A program made the position numbers and the translations under genes. Positions 8,259 to 17,023 of a DNA stretch of 64,000 bases are shown piece after piece (positions within the stretch are counted from its first letter, which is position 1; each line of letters opens with the position of its first letter). This stretch comes from Gracilibacter sp. BRH_c7a (GTDB lineage: Bacteria > Bacillota > Desulfitobacteriia > Desulfitobacteriales > Syntrophobotulaceae). Below the pieces are notes generated by a model, which had not been told where the DNA came from, did no database searches, and saw nothing but the letters and a program-made list of their open reading frames with translations. The stretch is taken from positions 81,682 to 145,681 of the forward strand of contig LOEZ01000017.1 of assembly GCA_001516055.1 (NCBI GenBank), in the 5' to 3' direction.

Positions 8259-10256
8259 TTAACCTAGTCTTGCACGTTGTTTGAGTTGTCTTGTAAATTG
8301 TGCTAGGTTATCAACCTGATTTATATTAATATTACCGTAAATATTAAAGGATTCTCCACTGGTATATAAAGCGTCACTTCTTCCAGATTTATTTGCAGGA
8401 TTATACGGATTATACTGGGCAGGTACGACCATCTCTCCAGCATGAAGCAAAGCTAATCCAGTTTCAGGGACAAATGGCGTGCCCTGTGCATATGCAGGAG
8501 TATTACCGTCAGTATCACCAGCAGAAGACATTTCCGACTGACTGGAACGCCAAAAAGATAATTTGTCCTGTAACCAGTTTACTTTTTCAGTAATCCATGC
8601 AGATAAATTTCCCCAAACTGATCTAATACCATCCCAAATAGCTGTAAATATATCTGAACCCACAGTATAAAAACTATTATATAACTCCTTAAACCAGGTT
8701 AATAATCCACCTATGGCTTGACTAAACCATGTAGTTATCAAATTCCAAATTGCCTTAAATGAATTAAGTAAGGCATTCATGATATTCGTCCCTAAAGTTT
8801 TAAAACTGGTAACTGCATTTAGCAAAATTGTTGTTATCACCTTAAACCCAAGATCAAATATATCTTCAATGAGTTTAAAAACGTTCTGAGTAATATTATT
8901 TAACTCTTCCCCAAATGCTGTCCAGTCACCTTTTAGTAATGCGGTCACGAGTCCAAATAAACTCATTATCGTATCGAATGCCGTACTGATGATACTTACG
9001 ATACCATCAAATATTTCTTTATTATTTTCATATAGCGATATAAGTCCATTTATCAAAATCTTAAGCAAATCAATAACTACAGAAATAACTTGACCAACAA
9101 CATTTAAAGCACCTTCAACAGTGCTTTGGATAATCGGCATATTTACTACTACCCAATCAGCCATCTCTGCAACTGTAGGAGCAAGTTTACCACCAACATC
9201 TAAAACCATTGTAGCCAAATTAGCTTTAATCTTATTAAAGGAGCGACCAATTCCTCGCTCCATAGTTTCATATGCTTTATCTGTAGCACCTGCTGATTCA
9301 GCCATTTCAGCTAAATTATTGGCAAATACATCTGTTCCTTTACCAGTTAAAGCAAGTGCCGAATTTCCAGCTTCAACTGAACCAAACAAATCATTAATTC
9401 CAAGATTACTTTGTATTGAGTATTGCTCCATGAGTTGAAGAGCGTCTTGAACATTGTTGCCTTCATCAATAAAGTCTTTAAATGATTTGCCAGACAACTC
9501 TTGGAATGTTTGAGATGCTTTTCCACCTTCTTTAGATAGCTCTACAAATAATTGTCTTAGCTGAGTTGTTGCAACACTTGTAGGTGTACCCTGTGCTGTC
9601 ATAGCTGCTAATGCTGCCGTAACATCTCCAAACTCAACACCCAAAGAAGAAGCTGTAGGGATGACATTATATAGACTTTGGGATAATTGAGCAAAATCTG
9701 TTTTACCAAGTTTAACAGCCGTAAACATTAAGTCACTTGCTTGAGTAGCATCTAAAACATCTGTTCCATAAGCGTTTATGACTGAACTAATACCATCAAC
9801 AGCCGTTTCTAATTCTGTTACTCCACCTACAGCTGCTTTCTGAGCAGTTTCGAGGAAAGAGAATACATTATCTTCAGGTACTCCAGCCGATATGCTTTGA
9901 TAAAGGGCAGGAACTACTTCATTTGGAAGTGTCCCAAACTCCTTTGAAAAGTCTTTAACCTGTTCGGTCATATCGGACATAGCTTTTTCAGAGATATCCG
10001 GTAAAAGAGTAAATACTTCATTCATCTGGGTTTCAAAGCCAACAAAGTCTTTAACCCCTTTTACTGCGACTCCTGCTAAAGCAACACCAACGGCTGCAAT
10101 TCCGGCTACTACAGAAGTTTTAAGGAAAGAAGTTAATCCGCTTGCTTTTCCTTGAAATCCATCAACTGATCTCTCGGCATTTTGCATACCGGAAGTAAAA
10201 CTCTTATCACTTAATTCAAGGTTGTATGAATATGTTGCTAAATCTATCGTGGACAC
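8259..10256 (-). CDS. Phage tail tape measure protein (TP901 type)
   Basis: The 665-residue protein sets tail length and assists DNA entry. Residues about 70-330 match the TP901 tape-measure core: FETQMNEVFTLLPDIS, then GTLPNEVVPALYQSISAGVP, then TAVDGISSVINAYG. A glycine/alanine-rich membrane-active segment (SVVAGIAAVGVALAGVAV, near 48-66) and several hydrophobic helices around 375-440 follow. The C-terminus is a helical stretch with TPFVPETGLALLHAGEMVVP, common in Firmicutes tape measures. The start is GTG at 10256 behind AGGTGGTGATTAATTT. At 665 residues it implies a fairly short siphovirus tail. Confidence 0.95.
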   Translation of the reverse strand: MSTIDLATYSYNLELSDKSFTSGMQNAERSVDGFQGKASGLTSFLKTSVVAGIAAVGVALAGVAVKGVKDFVGFETQMNEVFTLLPDISEKAMSDMTEQVKDFSKEFGTLPNEVVPALYQSISAGVPEDNVFSFLETAQKAAVGGVTELETAVDGISSVINAYGTDVLDATQASDLMFTAVKLGKTDFAQLSQSLYNVIPTASSLGVEFGDVTAALAAMTAQGTPTSVATTQLRQLFVELSKEGGKASQTFQELSGKSFKDFIDEGNNVQDALQLMEQYSIQSNLGINDLFGSVEAGNSALALTGKGTDVFANNLAEMAESAGATDKAYETMERGIGRSFNKIKANLATMVLDVGGKLAPTVAEMADWVVVNMPIIQSTVEGALNVVGQVISVVIDLLKILINGLISLYENNKEIFDGIVSIISTAFDTIMSLFGLVTALLKGDWTAFGEELNNITQNVFKLIEDIFDLGFKVITTILLNAVTSFKTLGTNIMNALLNSFKAIWNLITTWFSQAIGGLLTWFKELYNSFYTVGSDIFTAIWDGIRSVWGNLSAWITEKVNWLQDKLSFWRSSQSEMSSAGDTDGNTPAYAQGTPFVPETGLALLHAGEMVVPAQYNPYNPANKSGRSDALYTSGESFNIYGNININQVDNLAQFTRQLKQRARLG

Positions 10257-10275
10257 AAATTAATCACCACCTAAC

Positions 10276-10312
10276 AAAAAGGGAGCAACAAGCATTAACC
10301 TGTTACCCCTTT
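10276..10312 (-). terminator. Hairpin with U-run between tail chaperone and tape measure
   Basis: TGTTACCCCTTT (10301-10312) pairs with AAAGGGAGCAACA (10278-10290) with minor bulges. On the minus strand CCCTTTTTGTT follows. The stop of the chaperone extension lies in the loop. It may reduce read-through into the tape-measure gene. Confidence 0.5.
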
Positions 10313-10561
10313 ATAGAACTTAGAATTCTTTATTCTCTCTATTTCCGGTTCTGTTTCATATAATATCTTTGCTTTAGCCAACATTTTCCTGCCTTCAGGT
10401 GATTGTTGTATATCAAATATCCTAAAATGTTTAAGGAGAGATAGAAATACACCATAGGGTAGATGCATCACTTCTGGAAAACTCATTTTACTTTTTAAGA
10501 TTAAATAACTGATATTTTCCATCATTTCAATATCGTCTGAACCCCTAGAACTACCTTTTAC
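10295..10561 (-). CDS. Tail assembly chaperone, frameshift extension (GT-type product)
   Basis: The frame has no good start of its own. It is open from the stop codon of the upstream chaperone, giving V-K-G-S-S-R-G-S-D-D-I-E and then MMENISYL, about 88 residues in all. At 10561-10564 the mRNA reads AAG GGG TAA. A -1 slip on GGGG replaces the stop with GTA and joins the two frames. This is the gpG/gpGT arrangement conserved in long-tailed phages, directly before the tape measure. I annotate it as the C-terminal extension made by programmed frameshifting and not as a separate gene. Confidence 0.75.
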   Translation of the reverse strand, partial: VKGSSRGSDDIEMMENISYLILKSKMSFPEVMHLPYGVFLSLLKHFRIFDIQQSPEGRKMLAKAKILYETEPEIERIKNSKFYKGVTG

Positions 10562-10914
10562 CCCTTGGTAGATTCTAGGGAAACGGAGTTTGGGTGGTTA
10601 GCAACCTCTTGAATAAATGCCATAGTATTTTCAACAATGGCCTTTAGATATCTAATATCATTAAATCTTTCCCTTACAAATTCCAATGTAATAGTTTTTG
10701 ACACATCCAGACTGAGAATATCAACAACTAATTCCTGCATTTTTTTAATTGCATCAGCTTCGCTCTTAATCTTTTGAATCTGATCCTTATATAGAGTAAG
10801 CTTCATTACAAAACCAAGATCGATTTCGCCTGGAATCGTATATTCTTCGCCTTTTGTATCTCTAAAAATCAACGGTTCACGAACCAATAAGCCAAGATCA
10901 ATAATTTTACTCAT
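10558..10914 (-). CDS. Tail assembly chaperone (G-type product)
   Basis: The 118-residue acidic, helical protein lies between the tail tube and tape-measure genes, the standard place for the tail assembly chaperone. It ends in ...SLESTKG at a TAA preceded by GGGG, the slip site for the extended product. Sequence features such as VREPLIFRDTKGEEYTIPGE are typical of small Firmicutes phage chaperones. It should bind the tape measure and tube protein during assembly and be absent from the virion. Confidence 0.75.
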   Translation of the reverse strand: MSKIIDLGLLVREPLIFRDTKGEEYTIPGEIDLGFVMKLTLYKDQIQKIKSEADAIKKMQELVVDILSLDVSKTITLEFVRERFNDIRYLKAIVENTMAFIQEVANHPNSVSLESTKG

Positions 10915-10930
10915 TTATTTAGTTCCTCTC

Positions 10931-11482
10931 TTATACCTCAAATGTTTCAATAATATCAACTAGATTACCGCTTGTATCTGCCAACGCACTAAATTCATAT
11001 CCTACAGATAAAGGATTTTCTTTATCAAATGAAAACTTAAACCCATTTGTATTCTGAGCTTTTGAAATATTAACGGTTAATGTTCCAGAGCCATCCTTCT
11101 TAGTGTGGATAAACCTGAGATAATTTACTGGTAGCATTCCTTTAGCACCAATCTTAACCGTTTTTGTGCCAGTAGTTCCATCTGTAGCTACTGTTGCAGG
11201 AGCAAGTAAAGCAAGATTATCAACTTTCCAAGTCAAGATTCCACAATCGAAAGTAACTTCTTCCTCACTTACAAATCTCATTATGGTTCCTCTATTTGCA
11301 CTTTTCACTTCTTGAATTGAAGGCTTATAAGTTAAAGTTGCTCCGCTTTCAATAGCTCCAATATTTTTTAATGCTGCTTCGATTTCTATTTCAGTTGCTG
11401 TTTCTGGATTGGCTACTGTACCAAGATAAAGTTCACCACTTCCCAATATAATAGGATCTGCTTCCTGAAAATCTAAAGCCAT
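10931..11482 (-). CDS. Major tail (tube) protein
   Basis: The 183-residue beta-rich protein starts MALDFQEADPIILGSGELYL. It continues with IGAIESGATLTYKP and ILTWKVDNLALLAPA, a pattern seen in siphovirus tail-tube proteins of Clostridia. It lies between the tail terminator and the chaperone, as expected. A ribosome site AAAGAGGTG precedes the ATG at 11482. It forms the tube through which DNA passes. Confidence 0.85.
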   Translation of the reverse strand: MALDFQEADPIILGSGELYLGTVANPETATEIEIEAALKNIGAIESGATLTYKPSIQEVKSANRGTIMRFVSEEEVTFDCGILTWKVDNLALLAPATVATDGTTGTKTVKIGAKGMLPVNYLRFIHTKKDGSGTLTVNISKAQNTNGFKFSFDKENPLSVGYEFSALADTSGNLVDIIETFEV

Positions 11483-11497
11483 CTATATACACCTCTT

Positions 11498-11878
11498 TCA
11501 TACTCTCAATAAAAAATAGACAACCATCTCAAAGTTGTCTGTTTCGGGGTTCCTCCATGAGCCACCGCCATTTATAAGTTTTATACTCCTTATAACAGTT
11601 TCCTCATCTTTAATTATTATTTCCCCTCTAGGGTCATCGAGTAGTTTTATCAATCTGCTCTGTATGGCTACAATCTTACTTAAATCGTAGCTGATAACCC
11701 TAAATTCTAATTGCCAGTCCTTCACAAACCCACCTGATAAGGGTTTTAAAAAGAAAACAATATATGTATCATTTTTTATTTCTTTTGGTTTCTCAATTTG
11801 GTATATTGCTTCCTTATTGTCTAGCAATATCTTTAATTGAGCATCCGCAAGCAAATAATTCCTTACTACTTTTGTCAC
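11498..11878 (-). CDS. Putative tail terminator / minor tail protein
   Basis: The 126-residue protein is placed between the HK97-gp10-like gene and the tail tube, which is where the tail terminator is normally encoded. It contains KPKEIKNDTYIVFFLKP and ELEFRVISYD-like strands typical of the DUF3168/tail-completion fold. Its start overlaps the previous stop by four bases. The assignment rests mainly on order. Confidence 0.65.
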   Translation of the reverse strand: MTKVVRNYLLADAQLKILLDNKEAIYQIEKPKEIKNDTYIVFFLKPLSGGFVKDWQLEFRVISYDLSKIVAIQSRLIKLLDDPRGEIIIKDEETVIRSIKLINGGGSWRNPETDNFEMVVYFLLRV

Positions 11879-12180
11879 GGCCTTAACACCTCTGCAATTT
11901 TTCGTTTAATTGCTTCTAAATTTTGATCTACAGCAGGTTCCAGATATGGCTTTTTACGTTCTGCATATATCGCATATTCAACAGGTGTCCCCACACTACC
12001 TTGAGTTGATTTTTCGTCACTTTTAACTGCGTGGGTAATTGAACGTTTCAATGTGCCTGTATCCACAGGAGCTAATAACTTAGCATCAGCTTCAATCATA
12101 ATGCACGCTTCCTCAACAGCTTGCTCCCTGCGTTTAGACATATCCTTTATTGCCCTTTGAAAAGGGCTATTCATCATCAA
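11875..12180 (-). CDS. HK97 gp10-like head-tail / tail completion protein
   Basis: The 101-residue protein carries the family hallmark DAKLLAPVDTGTLKRSITH, followed by VGTPVEYAIYAERKKPYLEPA. This is the HK97 gp10 type that acts at the head-tail junction. It overlaps the genes on both sides by a few bases within the late operon. Confidence 0.85.
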   Translation of the reverse strand: MMMNSPFQRAIKDMSKRREQAVEEACIMIEADAKLLAPVDTGTLKRSITHAVKSDEKSTQGSVGTPVEYAIYAERKKPYLEPAVDQNLEAIKRKIAEVLRP

Positions 12181-12475
12181 GCATCACATCCAAGTAATCA
12201 TCCCAAGGGATATTCTTTTTTATTACATATCTTTTTCCTGTCTCATCTTTAACAATTCCACCATTATTAATATCTGAGTCTAAGTCACAAAAAACCCTTT
12301 TACTGACTTGATCCTGAAAACCATAATCACGATACAGCAATTCAGAAGAATATGGCTGAATATCACAGGGAATAGTTTTTAATACAGTTTCATCTTGACC
12401 AATATGATAAATACCGCTTTCATCAACATAACCTTCACTAGTAGTCATTAATTTCAAAGTTTTATCATAAAACAT
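12167..12475 (-). CDS. Putative head closure protein
   Basis: The 102-residue, beta-rich protein with many D, G and Y residues lies between the connector and the gp10-like gene, where head-closure proteins are encoded. A segment such as YRDYGFQDQVSKRVFCDLD resembles minor capsid/head-closure proteins of Firmicutes phages. Function is inferred from order. Confidence 0.65.
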   Translation of the reverse strand: MFYDKTLKLMTTSEGYVDESGIYHIGQDETVLKTIPCDIQPYSSELLYRDYGFQDQVSKRVFCDLDSDINNGGIVKDETGKRYVIKKNIPWDDYLDVMLDDE

Positions 12476-12485
12476 ATAGCATCAC

Positions 12486-12785
12486 CTAACCCATCAACTT
12501 GACTTTAGGTAATGGTAAACAAGATTTTATCGACTCTGGAATTCCATCAATTAGAGTTTGACTTCTACTGCCTTGAGATGATTGTCTTAATCCTTCTGAT
12601 GTTCTATTCCTATAAAAAAAGACAGCTAAATCAACAATAATATCATTGAGAGATTCGGGTATTTCATCGATATTGCAATATGTTTTAATTGCGATTTGGG
12701 ACTTAGAAAGAAAATGATTAAGAATGTTATCTTTAGTAATATCAGTCAGGTCTAATCCCAAAAGTTCTTTCATTAATTCAAGCAT
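12486..12785 (-). CDS. Head-tail connector (gp6-like adaptor)
   Basis: The 99-residue all-helical protein begins MLELMKELLGLDLTD and contains SQIAIKTYCNIDEIPESLND, then the IVDLAVFFYRNRTSEGLRQ segment. This is the usual layout of the phage gp6/gp15-like adaptor that docks on the portal. It lies directly after the small gene at 12786 and before the closure protein. Confidence 0.8.
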   Translation of the reverse strand: MLELMKELLGLDLTDITKDNILNHFLSKSQIAIKTYCNIDEIPESLNDIIVDLAVFFYRNRTSEGLRQSSQGSRSQTLIDGIPESIKSCLPLPKVKLMG

Positions 12786-12977
12786 TTAATCACCACTTTT
12801 TGTTTTAGAAGGTGTCTTCTTTCCTTTTGATTTAATATCTTTAGTGTTTTCTTCCCCTTGATTTGCTTCAAATTCAATAGGGGTCTGCACTATAGCAAAC
12901 CCCATATCGATAAATTTGTCACGTTTAAGGGAAGAATCAACGATTTTAATCACGTTTTCCTTTTGTAATTTAAACAT
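12786..12977 (-). CDS. Small basic phage protein, unknown
   Basis: The 63-residue protein has an N-terminal strand-helix part (MFKLQKENVIKIVDSSLKRD) and a lysine-rich disordered tail (KSKGKKTPSKTKSGD). Similar short frames with basic tails follow the capsid gene in many Clostridia phages. It is one base from the connector start. Role unknown. Confidence 0.6.
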   Translation of the reverse strand: MFKLQKENVIKIVDSSLKRDKFIDMGFAIVQTPIEFEANQGEENTKDIKSKGKKTPSKTKSGD

Positions 12978-12997
12978 TGATTAATCCTCCATAATAA

Positions 12998-13924
12998 TTA
13001 AACAAGTGCTTCCTTAATATTTACATAGATACCATCCACTTTATTATCAGGAATAAATAGGTCATGGTATTTTCTGTAGTCAATCTTCCAAGCATTTGCA
13101 GTCTGATTAGTCATAGGATCAAAAATCCTAGGAATATCAGTTTTAGATACTGCAATAACACTATTTCTTGCACTAATAATCCAGTTGATATTTTTAGCTG
13201 CAACATCTGCAACAAAGCCACCTGCTTCTTGACCAGCAGTTGTCCCATCATTAAACACATAAGCAGTTTTCATTCTTGCAGACGGAACACGAACAATGGG
13301 AATACCATCAAGTGCTAAGGTCTTTACCGCAACTTCGCCCTTTTGAAAGTCAACTACATCAAGTCTCTTAGTAATTTTGTCGGACAAATCTAAAATTGGA
13401 GAAATCCCCATATTAAGAGAAATTACGAGCGGAGTACTTTCGCCTACCAGATCATATACTTTGTAAATGTCTGCTAACAATTTGTCCATTATATCTGTGG
13501 AAGCTGCAGTATATCCACCTGTAGCCTTACTTCCGGTAATCGCTTTAGTAGCAATTTTAGAGTAACGATAAGCGTCAACTTCCGGTACAACTTTAGTTCT
13601 TTGGAATTCTCCAAGGACTGAACCAGCATTAACCACAAAATTAGATTCATTTACATCCATTGCATCAAGACTAAAAGTTCTACCTCTATCCTGAGTCAAT
13701 TGATGGGTTTCAAAAGATAGAGTTACAGAACCTTTTACGAATCCATTTTCTCTATCATAATCTGCCATACCATCCATAACTACTTTTGGAATTTTCACTT
13801 CATTCCCGCCGTTATACTTAACCATGCTAGAATTCAATTCCATATATCCACTCGTAGCACCAGCTACCATCTGAGCATCAAGTTCACTCTGAAAAATCTT
13901 TGCATATTCGATTACATTTGCCAT
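12998..13924 (-). CDS. Major capsid protein
   Basis: The 308-residue protein starts MANVIEYAKIFQSELDAQM and continues with GNEVKIPKVVMDGMADYDRE, then QDRGRTFSLDAMDVNES. This pattern is characteristic of one HK97-fold capsid group in Clostridia and Bacilli phages. It follows the DUF4355-like scaffold gene, the normal head-gene order. A ribosome site AGGATTGGTGATTTTATA precedes the start. Confidence 0.9.
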   Translation of the reverse strand: MANVIEYAKIFQSELDAQMVAGATSGYMELNSSMVKYNGGNEVKIPKVVMDGMADYDRENGFVKGSVTLSFETHQLTQDRGRTFSLDAMDVNESNFVVNAGSVLGEFQRTKVVPEVDAYRYSKIATKAITGSKATGGYTAASTDIMDKLLADIYKVYDLVGESTPLVISLNMGISPILDLSDKITKRLDVVDFQKGEVAVKTLALDGIPIVRVPSARMKTAYVFNDGTTAGQEAGGFVADVAAKNINWIISARNSVIAVSKTDIPRIFDPMTNQTANAWKIDYRKYHDLFIPDNKVDGIYVNIKEALV

Positions 13925-13951
13925 TATAAAATCACCAATCCTTTTTCTTTT

Positions 13952-14521
13952 TTAATAACTTCCATTTAAACTCTTACGAATTTGGTCTTTAAGTATTTCT
14001 GTTTCATCTGTATTACCACTAGCAGGAGGCTTATATCCACCCTTTAGTCTCTCTTCCACTGCTACAGCAATTTGTTTATTCAAAACTTCTTCTAATTTGG
14101 TTAAGTTTTGAGTTGTGTTCTCTTCATCGTCTCCCAAGAAGTAGTCAATGATGTCTACAGGAAGCTTCTTACTGTTTGCATGCGTAAGAGCATGGTTTTT
14201 TACAACTTGTCTTTTCTCATCTGCTTCTTTTTTATTAAGCCTCTCTGTTAGCTCTCTGATTTGTTTCTGTTCTTCAGTTTCTGCCGGATTGCGTTTGGCA
14301 ACCTCTTCACTAATTAGCTTTTCGAGATTATTTTTCTTCCAAGATTCTAGCCCCTTAGAAAAGTGACCATCAATCTTTGGTTGAATTACTTTTTTACCCT
14401 CTTCAGTATCCAGGAAACTATTAACTCTATCAGGTGTTAATGTCAAACCCCCGATATAATTTTTTATTTCTTCGTTGTCCATATTTGTTTCGATAAAACT
14501 TTTTACTTCATTGAAATCCAT
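13952..14521 (-). CDS. Capsid scaffolding protein (DUF4355-like)
   Basis: The 189-residue protein is highly charged and mostly coiled coil (about 70-115, NPAETEEQKQIRELTERLN and following). A short globular N-terminus (SFIETNMDNEEIKNYIGG) precedes it and a C-terminal basic segment (VEERLKGGYKPPAS) ends it. This is the scaffold layout in DUF4355 proteins. It stands immediately before the capsid gene. Confidence 0.85.
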   Translation of the reverse strand: MDFNEVKSFIETNMDNEEIKNYIGGLTLTPDRVNSFLDTEEGKKVIQPKIDGHFSKGLESWKKNNLEKLISEEVAKRNPAETEEQKQIRELTERLNKKEADEKRQVVKNHALTHANSKKLPVDIIDYFLGDDEENTTQNLTKLEEVLNKQIAVAVEERLKGGYKPPASGNTDETEILKDQIRKSLNGSY

Positions 14522-14577
14522 TAAATATTTTCTCCTTCCGTCCTTGTAGTTCTCGCCTACAAGTCCATAAATATATT

Positions 14578-14600
14578 AAAAACAGGCTATTTAAGCCTAT
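14578..14600 (-). terminator. Hairpin with U-run between minor head and scaffold genes
   Basis: On the minus strand AGGCT (14594-14598) pairs with AGCCT (14584-14588), followed by GTTTTTAATA. A second hairpin with CTTGTAG/CTACAAG arms lies at about 14542-14562, just before the scaffold ribosome site. These probably set relative expression of portal-side and capsid-side genes. Confidence 0.6.
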
Positions 14601-14603
14601 TTC

Positions 14604-14843
14604 TTACACTTGTTGGTTTTTTACATCACGAATCGTGTTAAGACAAAACTTTTTATTGTCATTGTAATTTTTTAACCAAGAGTCACTTTTAAACTTATTA
14701 AACATCTCCATTGTTTTTTCATCCTTCGAAAAAACGAAAACACATTTATTTTCTTCTTTTCTTGCTTCGATGTATTCAGCACCATTGCATAATAAGTAAG
14801 CAGCAAGATTCGTGTCCAGAGTTTTAAAAACATTGTTTTCCAT
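14604..14843 (-). CDS. DUF5659-like small protein (copy 1 of 3)
   Basis: The start at 14843 (MENNVFKTLDTN, 79 residues) follows a clear AAGGAGAG site; a longer frame lacks one. The core TLDTNLAAYLLCNGAEYIEA followed by CVFVFSKDE matches the DUF5659 pattern of a short domain with a final FVF strand. Two similar proteins lie at 20229-20483 and 25909-26100 in this prophage. The function of the family is unknown to me. Confidence 0.65.
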   Translation of the reverse strand: MENNVFKTLDTNLAAYLLCNGAEYIEARKEENKCVFVFSKDEKTMEMFNKFKSDSWLKNYNDNKKFCLNTIRDVKNQQV

Positions 14844-14866
14844 AAGTAAATCTCTCCTTAATTTTA

Positions 14867-15745
14867 TTAAATCCCTTTTGATTTCGCCCAAGTATCATAT
14901 GAGGTGTAATCAATAATAGGCTTATCACCTTGATTTTCTCTTTTCTTGGTTGGTTGCCATCCTTTGACAATTGGTATGATTGCCGATCTGCACCCAACAT
15001 GAGTATCTTCTGGAATCATAGGATGGTCATTTAAAGGAAATCTCTTACCATCAAGGTTTTGACATATATCTGAAGTCTTATCATCTAAAGTAGCATCAAA
15101 TAAAACCTCTTTAACTACGCCTGACTCTTTGTATATCTCGTCTTGAGCATTACCAACGCATCTAGCAACCTCGTTTGAGATTAATCTTCTGCTTGCATAT
15201 GCCGATGAACCAAAGTTTTTGGATATATCTCTAGCTAACTTATCAATTGATGTGCCTTGGATGATACCCCTTTCAACCGATGACCTCACACGATTAACTA
15301 GCAACTCTTTATTTTTCCATATCCTATCACTGAACATTTTCCCCTCAATAGGAACATTTACAGCTGCTTCAACCATTTTAGGATTAAGCAATGTAAAATT
15401 AAGAGTTGTTTCTATACCCTTATCAATAACAAAAGCAGTCTGATAATACGACTGCTGATAGAGGTTATTTAATATTTTGCTAGTATGATCTAAGTCAATA
15501 CTTCCTAATACCTGAGCCTGTTCTATCAATTGCTTTTCCAATTGTTTTAGGAAAGTATATCTTTGTTGTTTAGACATCTTTAATTGTCCATCAATCGCAT
15601 ATTTGATATAGAGCTGGGCAATTTCTTCTCTTGTTTCTGTTAAAACCCTTTTATATGCTTGTAGGATTGGTTTCATGTCCTTTTCTGCTTGCTTATCAAC
15701 CAATTGCCGGATGTATAGAATTTCCTTTTGCAGATCTTTACTCAT
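14867..15745 (-). CDS. Minor head protein (SPP1 gp7 / Mu gpF type)
   Basis: The 292-residue protein has a long helical N-terminal region. Its C-terminal part has the Phage_Mu_F signature: RLISNEVARCVGNAQDEIY, then VLFDATLDDKTSDICQNLDG, then HPMIPEDTHVGCRS. Such proteins bind the portal and are packaged in the procapsid. It overlaps the portal stop by eight bases. Confidence 0.9.
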   Translation of the reverse strand: MSKDLQKEILYIRQLVDKQAEKDMKPILQAYKRVLTETREEIAQLYIKYAIDGQLKMSKQQRYTFLKQLEKQLIEQAQVLGSIDLDHTSKILNNLYQQSYYQTAFVIDKGIETTLNFTLLNPKMVEAAVNVPIEGKMFSDRIWKNKELLVNRVRSSVERGIIQGTSIDKLARDISKNFGSSAYASRRLISNEVARCVGNAQDEIYKESGVVKEVLFDATLDDKTSDICQNLDGKRFPLNDHPMIPEDTHVGCRSAIIPIVKGWQPTKKRENQGDKPIIDYTSYDTWAKSKGI

Positions 15746-17000
15746 CTAAATCAACCTTATCCAGGTCTATGTTCTCTTCCTCGCTAAGTTCTTTTTTAAC
15801 TTGCTGATCTTCAAGAGTTACATTATCGATAAAGGAGAATAGTCCTCTAGCAGTTTTCTTACTAATTAAACCTTCTGGAGCTTGGGACAAAGTTTGAGAA
15901 ATCATTAAATTATCATTAGGGATTGATTCAGTGAATCGAACATTAGCCAATTTATAATTATACTGCTTGTTTTGAAGTACATAAATATACCTAAACAGAT
16001 ATCGAATCCTATCCATAATCAGGTTGTGCATAGCTGCAATATTAGATTTAGTTTTATTTCTCATTGCTAATTCTCTAGCTTGGACGGCAAGAGAAGAATT
16101 ATTGGAAGGGATCGCTTCTGCATGATTGATATGCCCACTAAGTGTATATAAATTATCTTTTAGCTCCTTCAAAATTGACATAAAGAAATCACCATTTATA
16201 TTTTTGATAAGCCAATCAATATCTACGTCTTTCCCCTTCATTTTTAGGATACCTTGACGCTTCATTTTTGAAAGGTCTTCATCATCAAAGTCTAGGTTAA
16301 TCATTTTTAGATAGGCGTTCCTATATTGAGATAGCTCATGCACGCCGTCTGAGATATTCATGGTATACCCATCTTGGATACACTTTAAGTCATTAAACAA
16401 AGTATCTTTCTCGTTATCATCGACTTGGCATATACCAACAGGGACACCATTAAATATATGGGGAGATGTGCTAATTAACTCACCATTTTTATAGTTATAA
16501 ATATTATTTTCATCATACACATCCATATAAACAGTATTTTTATCTAAAGTCTTTTTGAATATATGAAGAAATAGCTTTAATTCCTCATCCTCAAAATAGG
16601 GGTAGCCATTTAGGGGAGATATTATTCTACTGCAAAACTCTGCATTTTTGTTCACATAATAAAGCTCAAAAGACTTCCCATATAATAAAGATCTCCGAAA
16701 AATCTTCTTATCGTGGTCTTTTTTCCAGTGAGCAAATTGCATATTGATTATTTCTTCTAAATTATTGTCGGTGTCATTGTTAATATAAGTAACATCATTA
16801 GCCAAAATAAAATCACATTCTTTTTTTATAAAGAATTTAATATAATTGTGTTCTATTTTAGATACATTAGCCCTATCAATATCGGACTTTTCCAAGATAA
16901 CATCTGACTCACCCTGATAATATTTTTGCATCTTTTGGTAGTAATGCAAATTGGATTGATAGTCCTCATAACATTGTTTTATCAATTGTTCATCTGGCAT
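15738..17000 (-). CDS. Portal protein (SPP1 gp6-like)
   Basis: The 420-residue protein has the SPP1 portal pattern: YYQKMQKYYQGESDVI at the N-terminus, then VSKIEHNYIKFFIKKECDF, then NNSSLAVQARELAMRNK. It ends with an acidic tail, SEEENIDLDKVDLDE. It forms the dodecameric DNA channel and lies between the large terminase and the minor head gene. It is somewhat shorter than SPP1 gp6 (about 500). Confidence 0.9.
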   Translation of the reverse strand: MPDEQLIKQCYEDYQSNLHYYQKMQKYYQGESDVILEKSDIDRANVSKIEHNYIKFFIKKECDFILANDVTYINNDTDNNLEEIINMQFAHWKKDHDKKIFRRSLLYGKSFELYYVNKNAEFCSRIISPLNGYPYFEDEELKLFLHIFKKTLDKNTVYMDVYDENNIYNYKNGELISTSPHIFNGVPVGICQVDDNEKDTLFNDLKCIQDGYTMNISDGVHELSQYRNAYLKMINLDFDDEDLSKMKRQGILKMKGKDVDIDWLIKNINGDFFMSILKELKDNLYTLSGHINHAEAIPSNNSSLAVQARELAMRNKTKSNIAAMHNLIMDRIRYLFRYIYVLQNKQYNYKLANVRFTESIPNDNLMISQTLSQAPEGLISKKTARGLFSFIDNVTLEDQQVKKELSEEENIDLDKVDLDE

Positions 17001-17023
17001 TTAATCACCTCTCAAAATTACCC

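Noticed and set aside
10295..10525. Independent gene MMENISYL...
   Set aside because: No ribosome site and an open frame upstream to the chaperone stop; better explained by -1 frameshifting.
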